The notes: a model not told the origin generated them from the sequence alone. Positions 47,680-57,129 are shown, counted from the stretch's first letter. The stretch: DNA of 64,000 nt from Chitinophaga sp. CF118 (GCF_900112615.1 NZ_FOMK01000008.1:2011-66010), one strand, 5' to 3'. A program made the numbers and translations.

Positions 47680-49026
47680 ATGATCAAACCTATTCTCTAT
47701 ACCTTATGCTGTTTGTTACTGTTGCTGGCCGCTTGCTACAAAGAAGTCAACCGGCCGCTGACCATAGATTTCGCCTATGTGCTGGCAGACAGCTCGCATA
47801 CCGTGCCTATATCTGTAAACATCACCAATCGCAGCACAGGCGCCTCCGGTTTTAAATGGACCTTCGAGGGCGGGGAACCCGCCACCTCAGACTACGAGAA
47901 CCCGGGGACAATTTCCTTCGCGCAGGCCGGCCCGCACAAGATCACGCTGGAAGCCTGGAATGCGGATACCCGGAATAGTAAGACCATCATCCTGCAGCTG
48001 GACAGCGCAGTACAGGTAGCCTTTGATGCGGAGATACAGGTGAATGATTTTTCGCCCGTACAGGTAAAACTCACTGACCATACCGAAGGGGCCAGCAGTT
48101 ATAACTGGACCTTCCAGGACGGCGACCCTGCCAGCGCCAACACCGCCATACCGCCGGTGGTTACTTTTACCACACCCGGGCCACATACTATTACCCTGAA
48201 GGTGAGTAATGGCGGGCAACAGTTCACTGCCAGCAAAACCATCACCGTAAAGCCTCCTTTACACACGGATTTTACCCTAAATCCCGGCTCTTTCGACGAT
48301 GATTTTGAAGCCCCGCTAACAGCGGTACTGGGTGGTAAAAGCGTGAGCTATCTTACGCAGCAGTGGCAGTGCGCCGGCGGTGTGCTGGCCAGCGATACAG
48401 CGGCTGCCAATACCGTGTACTTTGCCAACCCTGGCACCTATACCATTACGCTCACGAATACCAATGGGAAGGGATCGCAAACGGTGGATAAAACCATCAC
48501 AGTAAAAGCTAATTCGCGCCTGCGTACGATCACGGATGTAAAACTGGGTATCAGCACCGCCCATGCAGATATTGGTTGCTTTTATTCTACCCGGCTGCGC
48601 AAGGTGTATCGTAAAACTGATGACCTGACAATCGATGGGAAAGAGATAGACCTCGTATTTTTTGGACTGAGCCGCAGCTTTACCTATAACAAATTTGTAT
48701 CGCCGGATTCTGCCACCAGCTATACCTTCCCCGCTATACCCGGTGCTACGGTGACGCGGTTTATCAACAAGCAGGAACAATGCAATTGTGGCGTATCATT
48801 CAGCGTAAGCGATTTTGACAATATGCTGAACGACGCCCCTTTACAAGCCCTGCAACTGCCTGCCGGGGCTAACGGCGCCCTGCAATTTGACCAGGCAGTA
48901 TTACCCCGTATTATATTATTCCAGACGGCAGATGGCCGTAAAGGCGCCATTAAGATAAAGGAGTATGTGCTGGAAGGCAGCACAGCCTATATAATGGCGG
49001 ATATTAAAGTACAGAAATATGAATAG
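47680..49026 (+). CDS. PKD-repeat lipoprotein
   Basis: 448 residues from the ATG at 47680, which gives a lipoprotein signal (L-L-A-A-C, Cys19); the longer frame from 47620 overlaps the previous gene and spoils the signal. PKD-type domains lie at about 35-110, 115-200 and 205-290, each with a G-A/P-H-T/K-I-T-L strand and W-T-F-E-G-G-E-P or W-T-F-Q-D-G-D-P motifs. The last about 155 residues form a separate domain with a C-N-C-G motif. It is probably on the outer membrane. The next gene starts 8 nt before its stop codon, so the lipoprotein and the barrel protein are likely made as partners. Confidence 0.85.
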   Translation: MIKPILYTLCCLLLLLAACYKEVNRPLTIDFAYVLADSSHTVPISVNITNRSTGASGFKWTFEGGEPATSDYENPGTISFAQAGPHKITLEAWNADTRNSKTIILQLDSAVQVAFDAEIQVNDFSPVQVKLTDHTEGASSYNWTFQDGDPASANTAIPPVVTFTTPGPHTITLKVSNGGQQFTASKTITVKPPLHTDFTLNPGSFDDDFEAPLTAVLGGKSVSYLTQQWQCAGGVLASDTAAANTVYFANPGTYTITLTNTNGKGSQTVDKTITVKANSRLRTITDVKLGISTAHADIGCFYSTRLRKVYRKTDDLTIDGKEIDLVFFGLSRSFTYNKFVSPDSATSYTFPAIPGATVTRFINKQEQCNCGVSFSVSDFDNMLNDAPLQALQLPAGANGALQFDQAVLPRIILFQTADGRKGAIKIKEYVLEGSTAYIMADIKVQKYE

Positions 49027-50752
49027 ATCCTGTATCCTATACCTGTGTACTGCTACCTTACTGCTGCCTTTACTATCATCTGCGCAGCAGATAGACCTGG
49101 AACATTTCAATATCCGGGACATGTTTGGCAAGGGCAAACCCCTTAAAGTGAACGGCGGGCTAAATGCCAGCACCGTATTCAACAGCGGCAGCGGTGGCGG
49201 CCGGCAACCTTTCAGCTGGTTCCTTAACGGCAGCGTGAATACCAATATACTGGGCCGGATCAGCCTGCCCTTTTCGTTTAACCTGACCAATGCCGGTGCA
49301 GGTTACTCGTACCCTACAATGCCTAACCGTCTGAGCCTGCATCCCAGTTATAAAGGGGTGACTGCCCATATAGGGGATGTAGCCATGTCGTTCTCTCCCT
49401 ACACCTTAAACGGTCACCAGTTTACGGGCGTAGGGCTGGATATAGCACCCCAGCAGGGCTGGAGCGTTAGTGTGATGTACGGGCGGCTGTTTCGCGCAGT
49501 AAATTACGACAGCACCAACCGAAGCGTACTGCCTACGTACCGGCGTATGGGTTATGGTGCTAAACTTGCCTTAATAGAGCAAGACTATACGCTGTCCCTC
49601 AGCTTCGTGCGGGCCAAAGATTTCAAAGACCCTATGCAATACCTGCCGGATACTTTGCACATCTACCCTAAAGAGAATCTTGCCGTGAGCATTAGCAGTA
49701 TGGTGCGCCCCGCCAAAGGGCTGGAGTTTACCTTTGAATACGCCAACAGCGCCATGAAACTGGATAAACGGGATTATTCCAGCGCCATCAAAACAGGTGG
49801 TGGTAATCTGCTGGAAAACGTATTTATGTATGAGGCCCGGAATACGCAATACCTTAAAGCCATTAAAGCGGGGATGAACTACGCATTCCATAAGAGTGTG
49901 ATAGGTGTAGGCTATGAGCGTATAGACCCTGGCTATCAAACGCTGGGCACCTATTATATGAACAATGATCTGGAAAACATTACCTTGAACCTGTCGCAAC
50001 CCCTGCTGAATAATAAGGCCACCATATCCGGTAACGTGGGTTACCAGCGCGACGACCTGAATCATATTAAAGCTGGCTCCACTTTCCGCATGGTTAGCGC
50101 AGTAAACGCGAATTATATGCCTAATGAAAAGTGGAATGCTAACTTGACGTATTCCAACTTCCAGACCTACACACATATAAAACCGCAGTTTGAGTATATT
50201 AACCAGACGAATCCCTATGAGAATATGGATACACTGAACTTTAAACAGATATCGCAGAATGCCGGGCTAACGCTTACCTATATGTTAAAGGCTAATAAGA
50301 CCAAAACCCACAACATCAACCTGAACCTAAGCGTGCAGGATGCGGCAGACATCCAGAATAATGTACTTTGGAAAGGCAATGGGTCGCGGTTCTATAACAC
50401 CAGCACCGCGTATACCTTGTTACTGATACCGCGGCAAATGAGCTTTACCAGCGCGTTTAACCTGAGCTATAATACCATTGGGAGGGACGACTTTCTTACG
50501 CTGGGTCCTACTTTTGGCGTGAATGCGCGGTTATTTAATAAAAAGGTGACAGCTGGCTTTACCAGCTCGTACAATACCAGCGCAAACAATGGGCAGCAAC
50601 AGGGGCAGGTGCTGAATTTCCGTATGAATGGTGCATACATGTTAATGAAAAAACATAATCTGAGTATGAATGCTGTACACCAAACGCGATGGACCCCCAG
50701 GGGCACGACGAGTAATGTGACGGCAACGGTGGGGTATAATTATAGTTTTTAA
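49019..50752 (+). CDS. Outer-membrane beta-barrel-like protein, last gene of the surface cluster
   Basis: 577 residues with a signal peptide ending at L-S-S-A-Q-Q. The mature part is a run of amphipathic beta strands with aromatic girdles and N/G turns (Y-S-Y-P-T-M-P-N-R-L-S-L, G-M-N-Y-A-F-H-K-S-V-I-G-V-G-Y-E-R-I, L-S-Y-N-T-I-G-R-D-D-F), ending in a C-terminal aromatic strand (G-Y-N-Y-S-F), the classic outer-membrane barrel ending. The length fits about 20-24 strands. It overlaps the PKD lipoprotein gene by 8 nt. It could be the outer-membrane base or translocon of the system encoded upstream. No family is recognised with certainty. Confidence 0.8.
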   Translation: MNRSCILYLCTATLLLPLLSSAQQIDLEHFNIRDMFGKGKPLKVNGGLNASTVFNSGSGGGRQPFSWFLNGSVNTNILGRISLPFSFNLTNAGAGYSYPTMPNRLSLHPSYKGVTAHIGDVAMSFSPYTLNGHQFTGVGLDIAPQQGWSVSVMYGRLFRAVNYDSTNRSVLPTYRRMGYGAKLALIEQDYTLSLSFVRAKDFKDPMQYLPDTLHIYPKENLAVSISSMVRPAKGLEFTFEYANSAMKLDKRDYSSAIKTGGGNLLENVFMYEARNTQYLKAIKAGMNYAFHKSVIGVGYERIDPGYQTLGTYYMNNDLENITLNLSQPLLNNKATISGNVGYQRDDLNHIKAGSTFRMVSAVNANYMPNEKWNANLTYSNFQTYTHIKPQFEYINQTNPYENMDTLNFKQISQNAGLTLTYMLKANKTKTHNINLNLSVQDAADIQNNVLWKGNGSRFYNTSTAYTLLLIPRQMSFTSAFNLSYNTIGRDDFLTLGPTFGVNARLFNKKVTAGFTSSYNTSANNGQQQGQVLNFRMNGAYMLMKKHNLSMNAVHQTRWTPRGTTSNVTATVGYNYSF

Positions 50753-50809
50753 GGAGGGGATTTGATATTGTTACTTGAGTGATTATTTATCCGGGGATGA
50801 AAATAAATA

Positions 50810-50831
50810 AGAGCCCCACAAAGGGGGCTCT
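50810..50831. terminator. Terminator between the surface cluster and susCD
   Basis: An 8-bp stem (AGAGCCCC at 50810-50817 with GGGGCTCT at 50824-50831) and a 6-nt loop. The minus-strand side is followed by a T-rich run, so it mainly ends the susCD transcript, but it can also stop the plus-strand cluster. Confidence 0.75.
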
Positions 50832-50844
50832 GTTAAAATAGAGT

Positions 50845-52380
50845 TTATTGCCAGCCAGGCGTTTGCCTGAATATACTGTTGCTATAAGCGGCGGCTATAT
50901 CCATTTCCGACTGAGGCACCGGCCACAAGGTATCGCGCAATGGAAAGGTTCTCGAAGCGCCGCTGGGATCTTTTATAGCAGGGATAATTATCCTGTCAGT
51001 TTCCCAGCGTTTCAGATCAAAATATCGTTGCCCTTCCATTGCCAGCTCGATCCTTCTTTCATGACGGATAGCAGTACGCATGGCATCACGGGAAAGCCCT
51101 GCCGGTAGAACGGGCATATTCACGCCGGGACGGGTGCGTATAGCATTCACCGCATCATATACGCCTGCATCTGGCCCCGCAATTTCATTCTGTGCTTCTG
51201 CGTACATGAGCAGTACATCAGCATAACGCAGATATACCCAATCCTGGTCGCTTTGCGTACCAATTACGGTTGCGCGGGTAGAATCAACGCCTTTCTTATT
51301 CAGAAAGCCAGATGAAGCCCCAATAGCAGCAGGATCAAAAACGATACCTCCCTTGTATAATACGCCAGGCACCAATATGGTAGCCAGTAATCGTGGGTCC
51401 CTGTTAGTATACGGTTTAGTGGGGTCGTATAACGGAGAAGTAGTAATAGGCTGCCCATCTGTGCATTCATAGTCATTTACCAGGTAACTCAGCGGCTGAA
51501 GGCTGGAGCTGTAAGTATACAGATAATCGGCAGGACTGTATGCATTTGGCACCTGGTAACGCCCGGAGAACAGGATCTCCGGATTGTTATCCTGTCCGGG
51601 TTTCAGGAATAATTTGCGATAACCGCCTGTATATATGCTGAACCGGCCTTCTGTCATGATCGTTTTGGCTGTAGTCGCCGCTTCCTGAAAGTTGCGGACA
51701 ACGAGGAATACCTTAGTTATATATCCCAGGGCAGTACCTCTTACCACATGTCCCTTGTAGGCGGTATTGGGAAGATTTGCAGCTGCATAACGGAAGTCGC
51801 TCAATACAGAGTCTAATACCACTGCTTTAGGTGCTCTCCCAAGTTGATAAGAAGCAGGTTCTTTTCCTAATGGCTGAAAGGACAGCACAACATCTCCATA
51901 AAGCTGGGTCAGCAGAAAATAATAATATCCACGTATAAATCTGACTTCTGCTATGTCGGTGTTCCTTTCCGTATCGTCCATTGATACATTGGCAATATTG
52001 GCCAGGAATATATTACAGGCTTCTATAGCCTTGTATGATGTGTTGTATGCATCTGACTGGATAGTACCTGTAGTAGCTTCTATAGCTCCTGTAGCAACAT
52101 TGGAAAAGGCACCGCTATAGGCATTGTCCGTCAGCGTTTCCCAATACGGTGTACCCGCGCCCCAACCCTGACCGGTATTGTTAGCGTTTGTATAATTATA
52201 TCCCTGTATCAGGAAGCTGTAAATAGCGGTCAACGCCTGGTCTGCATCTGCTTTCGTTTTCCAGAAAGTGCCGGAAGATTGCTGGTCCAGCGGGTTCCGG
52301 TTCAGAAAATCCTTTCCACAGCTATACAGCATGATCATTACCGGCAGCAGGATGATTAAATGTTTTATGTTGTACTTCAT
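50845..52380 (-). CDS. RagB/SusD family nutrient-uptake outer-membrane lipoprotein
   Basis: 511 residues. The lipobox is L-Y-S-C (Cys21), followed by the usual mature start C-G-K-D-F-L-N-R-N-P-L-D. Helical tetratricopeptide-like repeats and the SusD C-terminal motifs are present: R-Y-A-D-V-L-L-M-Y-A-E-A-Q-N, A-V-N-A-I-R-x-R-P-G-V, I-R-H-E-R-R-I-E-L-A-M-E-G-Q-R-Y-F-D-L-K-R-W. It caps the SusC pore and captures an oligosaccharide or peptide. It lies 19 bp downstream of susC and ends the operon; no hydrolase is attached, so the ligand cannot be guessed. Confidence 0.95.
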   Translation of the reverse strand: MKYNIKHLIILLPVMIMLYSCGKDFLNRNPLDQQSSGTFWKTKADADQALTAIYSFLIQGYNYTNANNTGQGWGAGTPYWETLTDNAYSGAFSNVATGAIEATTGTIQSDAYNTSYKAIEACNIFLANIANVSMDDTERNTDIAEVRFIRGYYYFLLTQLYGDVVLSFQPLGKEPASYQLGRAPKAVVLDSVLSDFRYAAANLPNTAYKGHVVRGTALGYITKVFLVVRNFQEAATTAKTIMTEGRFSIYTGGYRKLFLKPGQDNNPEILFSGRYQVPNAYSPADYLYTYSSSLQPLSYLVNDYECTDGQPITTSPLYDPTKPYTNRDPRLLATILVPGVLYKGGIVFDPAAIGASSGFLNKKGVDSTRATVIGTQSDQDWVYLRYADVLLMYAEAQNEIAGPDAGVYDAVNAIRTRPGVNMPVLPAGLSRDAMRTAIRHERRIELAMEGQRYFDLKRWETDRIIIPAIKDPSGASRTFPLRDTLWPVPQSEMDIAAAYSNSIFRQTPGWQ

Positions 52381-52399
52381 TTTTTAAAGATTAAAATGT

Positions 52400-55300
52400 T
52401 TAAAAAGCCGCTTTAACACCAAAAGCAAACACCTGATTCTGCGGGTGCACCGCAAACCTTGTATTATTAGATACCCTTTCCGGATCAAGTCCTTTAAACC
52501 CTGTGAAGGTGAGCAGGTTATCTCCTGCAAAAAAGACACGTAAGCTGCTCAATGACACCCGTTTCACCAGGGATGCAGGAAGTGTGTATCCTATCTGCAG
52601 ATTTTTGAGCCTTAAAAAAGAGGCCCCTTTCAAATAATAGGTGGATGCGGTGCTTATATTGCTGCTGGCATTACCCTGGCCGGTAATGTATATCAGTGGC
52701 ATGGTAGTACTGGGATGTTCCGGAGTCCAGGCATTCACCCAGTCTGCAGTAGGAGGGGATCCCTGGTTGAATGGTTGAACGCCCCATCCATTTACAAAGA
52801 GTTTCTGTCCGTAGGAGCCATAGAAGAAAACAGAGATATCAAAATTCTTCCAGGAGGCGCTTGCATTAAAGGAATAATCGAACTTAGGAAAAACACCCGG
52901 TACAATAACCCGGTCATTGGCATTAACAGTATCGTTGCCCGATACGTCTTTGAACTTCAGATATCCCGGTTGAGGATTGTATTGCTGTACAGGAGATCTG
53001 GTAATTTCATCGGCAGACTGGAAGATACCTGCGTACTCATACAGATAAAAGCTTCCGTAGGGCAGCCCTTCCTTAATGATCGTATTATTGGTGGTGTTGA
53101 TAGATGGAGCTCCAAACTTAATGACGGTGTTTTTATTGGTTTGAAAAGTACCGCCAGCAGAAAATCTTACGCTGCCTATGTTATCCGTATACTGAAAAGA
53201 AGCTTCCACTCCTGTATTCTTCATTTTACCCTGGTTGAGGGTGGGTGCATTTAAGCCCAGGTATGCCGGAATTAAAGGCGTATACAGGATATCATACGTC
53301 AGTTTATTATACCAGTCAACTGAAATATCCAGTTTACTGAACAGGGAAACATCTGCACCAACATCAAAAATGCGGGTGGTTTCCCATTTTATATTACCGT
53401 CTACCAGTCCGTTCTGCGCAACGCCTGAGTTCAGCGTATTACCAGAAAATGAATAGGCATAGCCGGTGTTGGTATTGTATGAGTTCTGGCTGGTGTACAC
53501 ATCCTGGTAAGGATAGTTGCCTATATTCTGATTGCCTAGTTTACCCCATGAACCACGTACCTTTAAATTGTTCAGCCAGGAAATACCGCTGAGGAACTGC
53601 TCGCGTGTAAGCATCCAGCCAGCCGAAACAGACGGGAAAAGCGCCCCCCGGTTATTTTGCGGAAAACGGGAAGAAGCATCATAACGGGCATTGACTTCAA
53701 GCAGGTATTTTTCATTGTAATCATAGTTAAATCTACCGTAATAAGAGCGTAAGGCCCATACTGACGAGGTGCCAGTGGCTATCTGAGAGCCTGCAGGACC
53801 GGCGTTCAACTCATGCAGGTTATTGCTGGGAAAAGGCGTATTACGGTTACCTACGAGTCGTTGTGTTTTGTTATACTCCACCTGGGTACCGGCCAACAGT
53901 TTTAGATTGTGCTGGTTAAATGATTTCGTATAGGTGAGCTGGGTATACCCAACCGGGTAAACCATATTAGTGTCTGTCACTACCAATCCTTGTCCGTTCA
54001 CGTCCAGCGTACGCTCGGGCGCATCATTGGGTTTTGCGAACCAGTTATACTGGTTGATCACAGGTTTAAAGTCTTCAACCTTGTTGAAGTTGAAGTTAAG
54101 CCCTCCGCTTGTTCTCCATTCCAGCCCTTTCAAAAGGCGTATATTCAGGAAAAAGCTGCTTTGCAAATAGTAGTCGTTACTAGTAACAAGCGCATTCTCT
54201 GCAATAGCCACAGGGTTCTTATTAGGCGTTTGCACACTGGGATACACGGAGTTTACATAACGTCCGCTACCATCAGGCAATTTAGGCCCATACATAGGAG
54301 ATTGAGAGAACGTGGACAGGAACATATCCTGGCTGCCCCTGGAGGCATATATTCTTTTACCGTAATTGAGTGTAACGCTGGAACCGAAAGTGGCCCAGTC
54401 ATTAATTTTGGAATTCAGGTTAAACTGCAGGTTGTATTTTTTATAGGAAAAGCCGATCATAATATCCGGCTGGTCTACATAGCCAAGACCGATATTGTAA
54501 AGAGTTCCGTTATTGCCTCCTGTCATTCCGATATGATGCGTTTGTACCTGTACGGTTCTCATAACAGCATCCATCCAGTTGAAATTGGGATACCGGGCGT
54601 GATCGGTAGGGTTGGTATAGGCCGCGATCATTTCCGGGGTAAACCGGTTAGGATAGCCGGAGTTGACAGCTGCCTTATTAAACAACTGCATATACTGTGC
54701 AGAGTTATAGATCAGGTTATCAGGCAGGGCAGAAGGCTTTGTGATGCCCATGCTGTAATCGTACGACAGCTGGAACCGTCCGTTTTTCCCCTGTTTGGTA
54801 GTTACCAGTATTACGCCATTGGCGGCCCTTGTACCATAAATAGCGGCAGATGCGGCATCTTTCAGCAGCGTAACAGATTCAATATTTTGTGGGTCCAGCA
54901 CGGTGAGGCTTCCCGGCAAACCGTCTACAATAACCAGAGGGCTGCTGCCTGCAGAGCTATAGGTGCCCAGCCCTCTTACCCGCAGTACGGAACCTTCGTT
55001 ACCGGCTTCACCAGAGCCTTGTGTAAGGGATAATCCGGGTAGTTTTCCCTGTAACAGTTGTACGGGATCCGTGGCTATCCTTTTATTCAGTTCTGCCCCG
55101 TTTACTGTAGCAATCGCTCCGGTCAGGTCTGCCTTTTTCTGTGTACCATAACCTACTATCAGTACTTCGTTCAAACCTTTACTGTTTTCTGTGAGCGTGA
55201 TGTCTATTTTCTGCCGGTCATTTATGGGAATTTCCTGTGTCTGAAAACCGAGAACGGTAATAATCAGTATTGCGTTAGCGGGTACATTGGCCAGGGTATA

Positions 55301-55501
55301 ACGGCCTTTATCGTTTGTAGACGTCCCGATGTTGGATCCTTTTACTCTTACAGTGGCTCCGGGAACAGGCTGCCTGTCGCTGTCCCGGAACACAGTTCCG
55401 GCTATTGTCCTGACCTGTGCATTTGCGGTAGTCAGCCAGGCGAAAAAAAGTGTAACGCACAGAAGTAGCAGTCTGATGCGGGGTTTATAAGCATTAATCA
55501 T
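52400..55501 (-). CDS. SusC/RagA family TonB-linked outer-membrane transporter
   Basis: 1033 residues. Signal peptide ending at A-N-A-Q; a carboxypeptidase-regulatory-like domain (about 32-110: I-A-G-T-V-F-R-D-S-D-R-Q-P-V-P-G-A-T-V); a TonB box region near L-N-E-V-L-I-V-G-Y-G-T-Q; the plug with S-L-V-I-V-D-G-L-P-G, I-E-S-V-T-L-L-K-D-A-A-S-A-A-I-Y-G-T-R-A-A-N-G-V-I-L-V-T-T-K; then a 22-strand barrel ending in A-F-G-V-K-A-A-F. It imports the ligand caught by SusD using TonB energy. No FecR-interacting STN domain is seen. Expression is probably set by the LacI-type palindrome 88 bp upstream. Length is typical. Confidence 0.96.
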   Translation of the reverse strand: MINAYKPRIRLLLLCVTLFFAWLTTANAQVRTIAGTVFRDSDRQPVPGATVRVKGSNIGTSTNDKGRYTLANVPANAILIITVLGFQTQEIPINDRQKIDITLTENSKGLNEVLIVGYGTQKKADLTGAIATVNGAELNKRIATDPVQLLQGKLPGLSLTQGSGEAGNEGSVLRVRGLGTYSSAGSSPLVIVDGLPGSLTVLDPQNIESVTLLKDAASAAIYGTRAANGVILVTTKQGKNGRFQLSYDYSMGITKPSALPDNLIYNSAQYMQLFNKAAVNSGYPNRFTPEMIAAYTNPTDHARYPNFNWMDAVMRTVQVQTHHIGMTGGNNGTLYNIGLGYVDQPDIMIGFSYKKYNLQFNLNSKINDWATFGSSVTLNYGKRIYASRGSQDMFLSTFSQSPMYGPKLPDGSGRYVNSVYPSVQTPNKNPVAIAENALVTSNDYYLQSSFFLNIRLLKGLEWRTSGGLNFNFNKVEDFKPVINQYNWFAKPNDAPERTLDVNGQGLVVTDTNMVYPVGYTQLTYTKSFNQHNLKLLAGTQVEYNKTQRLVGNRNTPFPSNNLHELNAGPAGSQIATGTSSVWALRSYYGRFNYDYNEKYLLEVNARYDASSRFPQNNRGALFPSVSAGWMLTREQFLSGISWLNNLKVRGSWGKLGNQNIGNYPYQDVYTSQNSYNTNTGYAYSFSGNTLNSGVAQNGLVDGNIKWETTRIFDVGADVSLFSKLDISVDWYNKLTYDILYTPLIPAYLGLNAPTLNQGKMKNTGVEASFQYTDNIGSVRFSAGGTFQTNKNTVIKFGAPSINTTNNTIIKEGLPYGSFYLYEYAGIFQSADEITRSPVQQYNPQPGYLKFKDVSGNDTVNANDRVIVPGVFPKFDYSFNASASWKNFDISVFFYGSYGQKLFVNGWGVQPFNQGSPPTADWVNAWTPEHPSTTMPLIYITGQGNASSNISTASTYYLKGASFLRLKNLQIGYTLPASLVKRVSLSSLRVFFAGDNLLTFTGFKGLDPERVSNNTRFAVHPQNQVFAFGVKAAF

Positions 55502-55588
55502 AACGTATGGATTTAAGTGATGAAAAACATATTTATTCAGATAAGTAATTGCAGGAGGAAAGAAGTCAGAGGGTAATAGTTAACAGTA

Positions 55589-55604
55589 ATGCAAACGTTT
55601 GCAT
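55589..55604. promoter_or_regulatory. Perfect 16-bp palindrome, LacI/GalR-type operator candidate
   Basis: ATGCAAACGTTTGCAT is a perfect inverted repeat with a central CG, the hallmark of LacI-family operators (GCAAACGTTTGC core). It lies 88 bp upstream of the susC start codon, where a repressor could control the susCD promoter. No LacI-type gene lies in the window. Confidence 0.65.
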
Positions 55605-55791
55605 ACAAGTATGTGTTTTTAACGTGGAAAATAGGTTAATGTGCCGTAAAATCTGTGATTCGGGTTACTGACGAGCTGTGATCATGTTACCAGATACGAA
55701 AGTAGCGTAAATAGATCTCATGATTTTCTCCAATACCTATACTTTTTTCGCTTTTTTGAGGGTATGGGCGTCAAACACTGCGGCATAACAT

Positions 55792-55824
55792 AAAAAAGCA
55801 GCCGGAGAATATATTCCCGGCTGC
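55792..55824 (-). terminator. Terminator of the fatty acid hydroxylase gene
   Basis: On the minus strand a G/C-rich stem (GCAGCCGG paired with CCGGCTGC, extended by ATTC with one bulge) is followed by TTTTTTA. It lies 39 bp after the hydroxylase stop codon. Confidence 0.75.
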
Positions 55825-55862
55825 CGCTATTCATCATAATTTTTTAGAGAGTTATCAGCAAT

Positions 55863-56912
55863 TTAGCGGGTTGTTGATTGCTGTTCTGTTTCATATAACG
55901 TGGTTGTTGGGGCAGCGGGCTGCTCCTGTTTTAACGATTCAAGGTAGGCGCGTTTTACTACAAGGGCCGTTTTGTGTATGCCGGTATGGCTCCAGCCGGG
56001 AGGCATAAAAATGTAGCGGATCTTGTTCATGATACCGGGGGCCTTCCATACATCCAGCGCCAGGTAATAAAACTCGCCAAAGTAGATGTCAAAAAAATTA
56101 TGGTTGTTCACATCACGCGATATGCCGTATTCAATATGCACTTTGGCGTCTTCGTATTGAAAAGTTCCAAACACTTTATCCCAAATGTTGAGCAGGTTAC
56201 AGAAATTGGTATCCATATACAATGGGTTCTTCGCATGATGCACACGATGATGGGAGGGGGTTAAGATCCATTTGTTTAAAAACCCCAGGCGCCCGTCCCT
56301 GATCACGTTTTCTCCCACATGAATAAAGCCACCCCAGAAGCCATCAATGAACATAATAAAAAACAACAGCGGTGGATTTACACCGGCCAGTATACATACT
56401 GTAGTACGGATCACATCGGCATAAGCACCTTCCAGGAAGAAGTGGGCATAACTAACGGAAAGATTCATGCTTTGGGGCATGTGGTGCGTAGCATGCAGGC
56501 ACCAGAACAAACGCACCGTGTGTGCCCAGTAATGATAAAGAAAATGCCCCAGTTCCCAGATTATATAGCCATAGATTAGCCAGTACCACGTGAATGAAGT
56601 TGTGAATAGCGCATACTTTTCAAATACCCCGATACAAAACGCTACAGCTGCAATAGAAAAGAAGCGACCGATGGTCCGGTTTATTACAAAGATAATAAAG
56701 GGCATACGGTAGTCTTCTATCTTAAACCGCCTGTATGTAACGGCACGTATAATTTCAATCACCAGCAGAAAAGGAAGTACCGGGGAAACGGCTCCCAGTA
56801 AGCCGTTTAAAGTAAGCAGCACGTTGTAGTTACCTGTTTGGTACATCTCTAGCAGAGCGCGCAGTCCCATGAATCCTATCAGTTCGTCATACAGCGTGTG
56901 AAGTAATCCCAT
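55863..56912 (-). CDS. Sterol desaturase / fatty acid hydroxylase family membrane enzyme
   Basis: 349 residues from the ATG at 56912; a longer frame starts at a TTG at 56936 but adds nothing recognisable. Membrane helices lie at about 35-60, 70-95, 105-125 and 170-190. The di-iron His clusters of the family are seen: H123-F-L-Y-H127-Y-W-A-H131, H140-A-T-H143-H144 and H221-H222-R-V-H225-H226. The enzyme would use O2 at a non-haem di-iron centre to hydroxylate or desaturate a lipid chain in the membrane; carotenoids, fatty acids and sphingolipids are all possible substrates. Sphingolipids are common in this group of bacteria, so modification of a sphingoid or fatty acyl chain is a reasonable guess. 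No linked lipid gene is present. Confidence 0.88.
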   Translation of the reverse strand: MGLLHTLYDELIGFMGLRALLEMYQTGNYNVLLTLNGLLGAVSPVLPFLLVIEIIRAVTYRRFKIEDYRMPFIIFVINRTIGRFFSIAAVAFCIGVFEKYALFTTSFTWYWLIYGYIIWELGHFLYHYWAHTVRLFWCLHATHHMPQSMNLSVSYAHFFLEGAYADVIRTTVCILAGVNPPLLFFIMFIDGFWGGFIHVGENVIRDGRLGFLNKWILTPSHHRVHHAKNPLYMDTNFCNLLNIWDKVFGTFQYEDAKVHIEYGISRDVNNHNFFDIYFGEFYYLALDVWKAPGIMNKIRYIFMPPGWSHTGIHKTALVVKRAYLESLKQEQPAAPTTTLYETEQQSTTR

Positions 56913-57129
56913 GCACAAATATTTAGTGTTAATCAAGCTACTGAATAATCAGAACTAACTTCGGTTGGGTGCTGGTATTAAATAGATCTTTACAAAAAAA
57001 GGAGAAAAAACAAACATAGTCTGCATACATAGTTGCCAGTATGTTTGTACAGCATGTATGGTTGGAGGTTGCTGCTGAATTTTCTTACTATGATTGCGTC
57101 AACGGCGCCTCGCTAAACCATTGCGTAAC

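Larger units (their letters stand above)
55502..55862. other. Regulatory intergenic region upstream of susC
   Basis: About 360 bp between the susC start (minus strand) and the stop of the hydroxylase gene. It holds a perfect palindrome (55589-55604) and the hydroxylase terminator (55792-55824). No gene is seen. The susC leader is at most about 90 nt if transcription starts near the palindrome. Confidence 0.6.

Noticed and set aside
53990..55033. Plus-strand open frame of 347 codons opposite susC
   Set aside because: It lies fully inside the susC gene on the other strand and shows no protein family features or signal peptide; susC is certain.
50845..55501. Complete polysaccharide utilisation locus
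   Set aside because: Only SusC and SusD are present; no glycoside hydrolase, SusE/F-like lipoprotein or local sensor lies next to them.
56913..56936. Upstream TTG start of the fatty acid hydroxylase
   Set aside because: The extra eight residues add nothing; ATG at 56912 is simpler.
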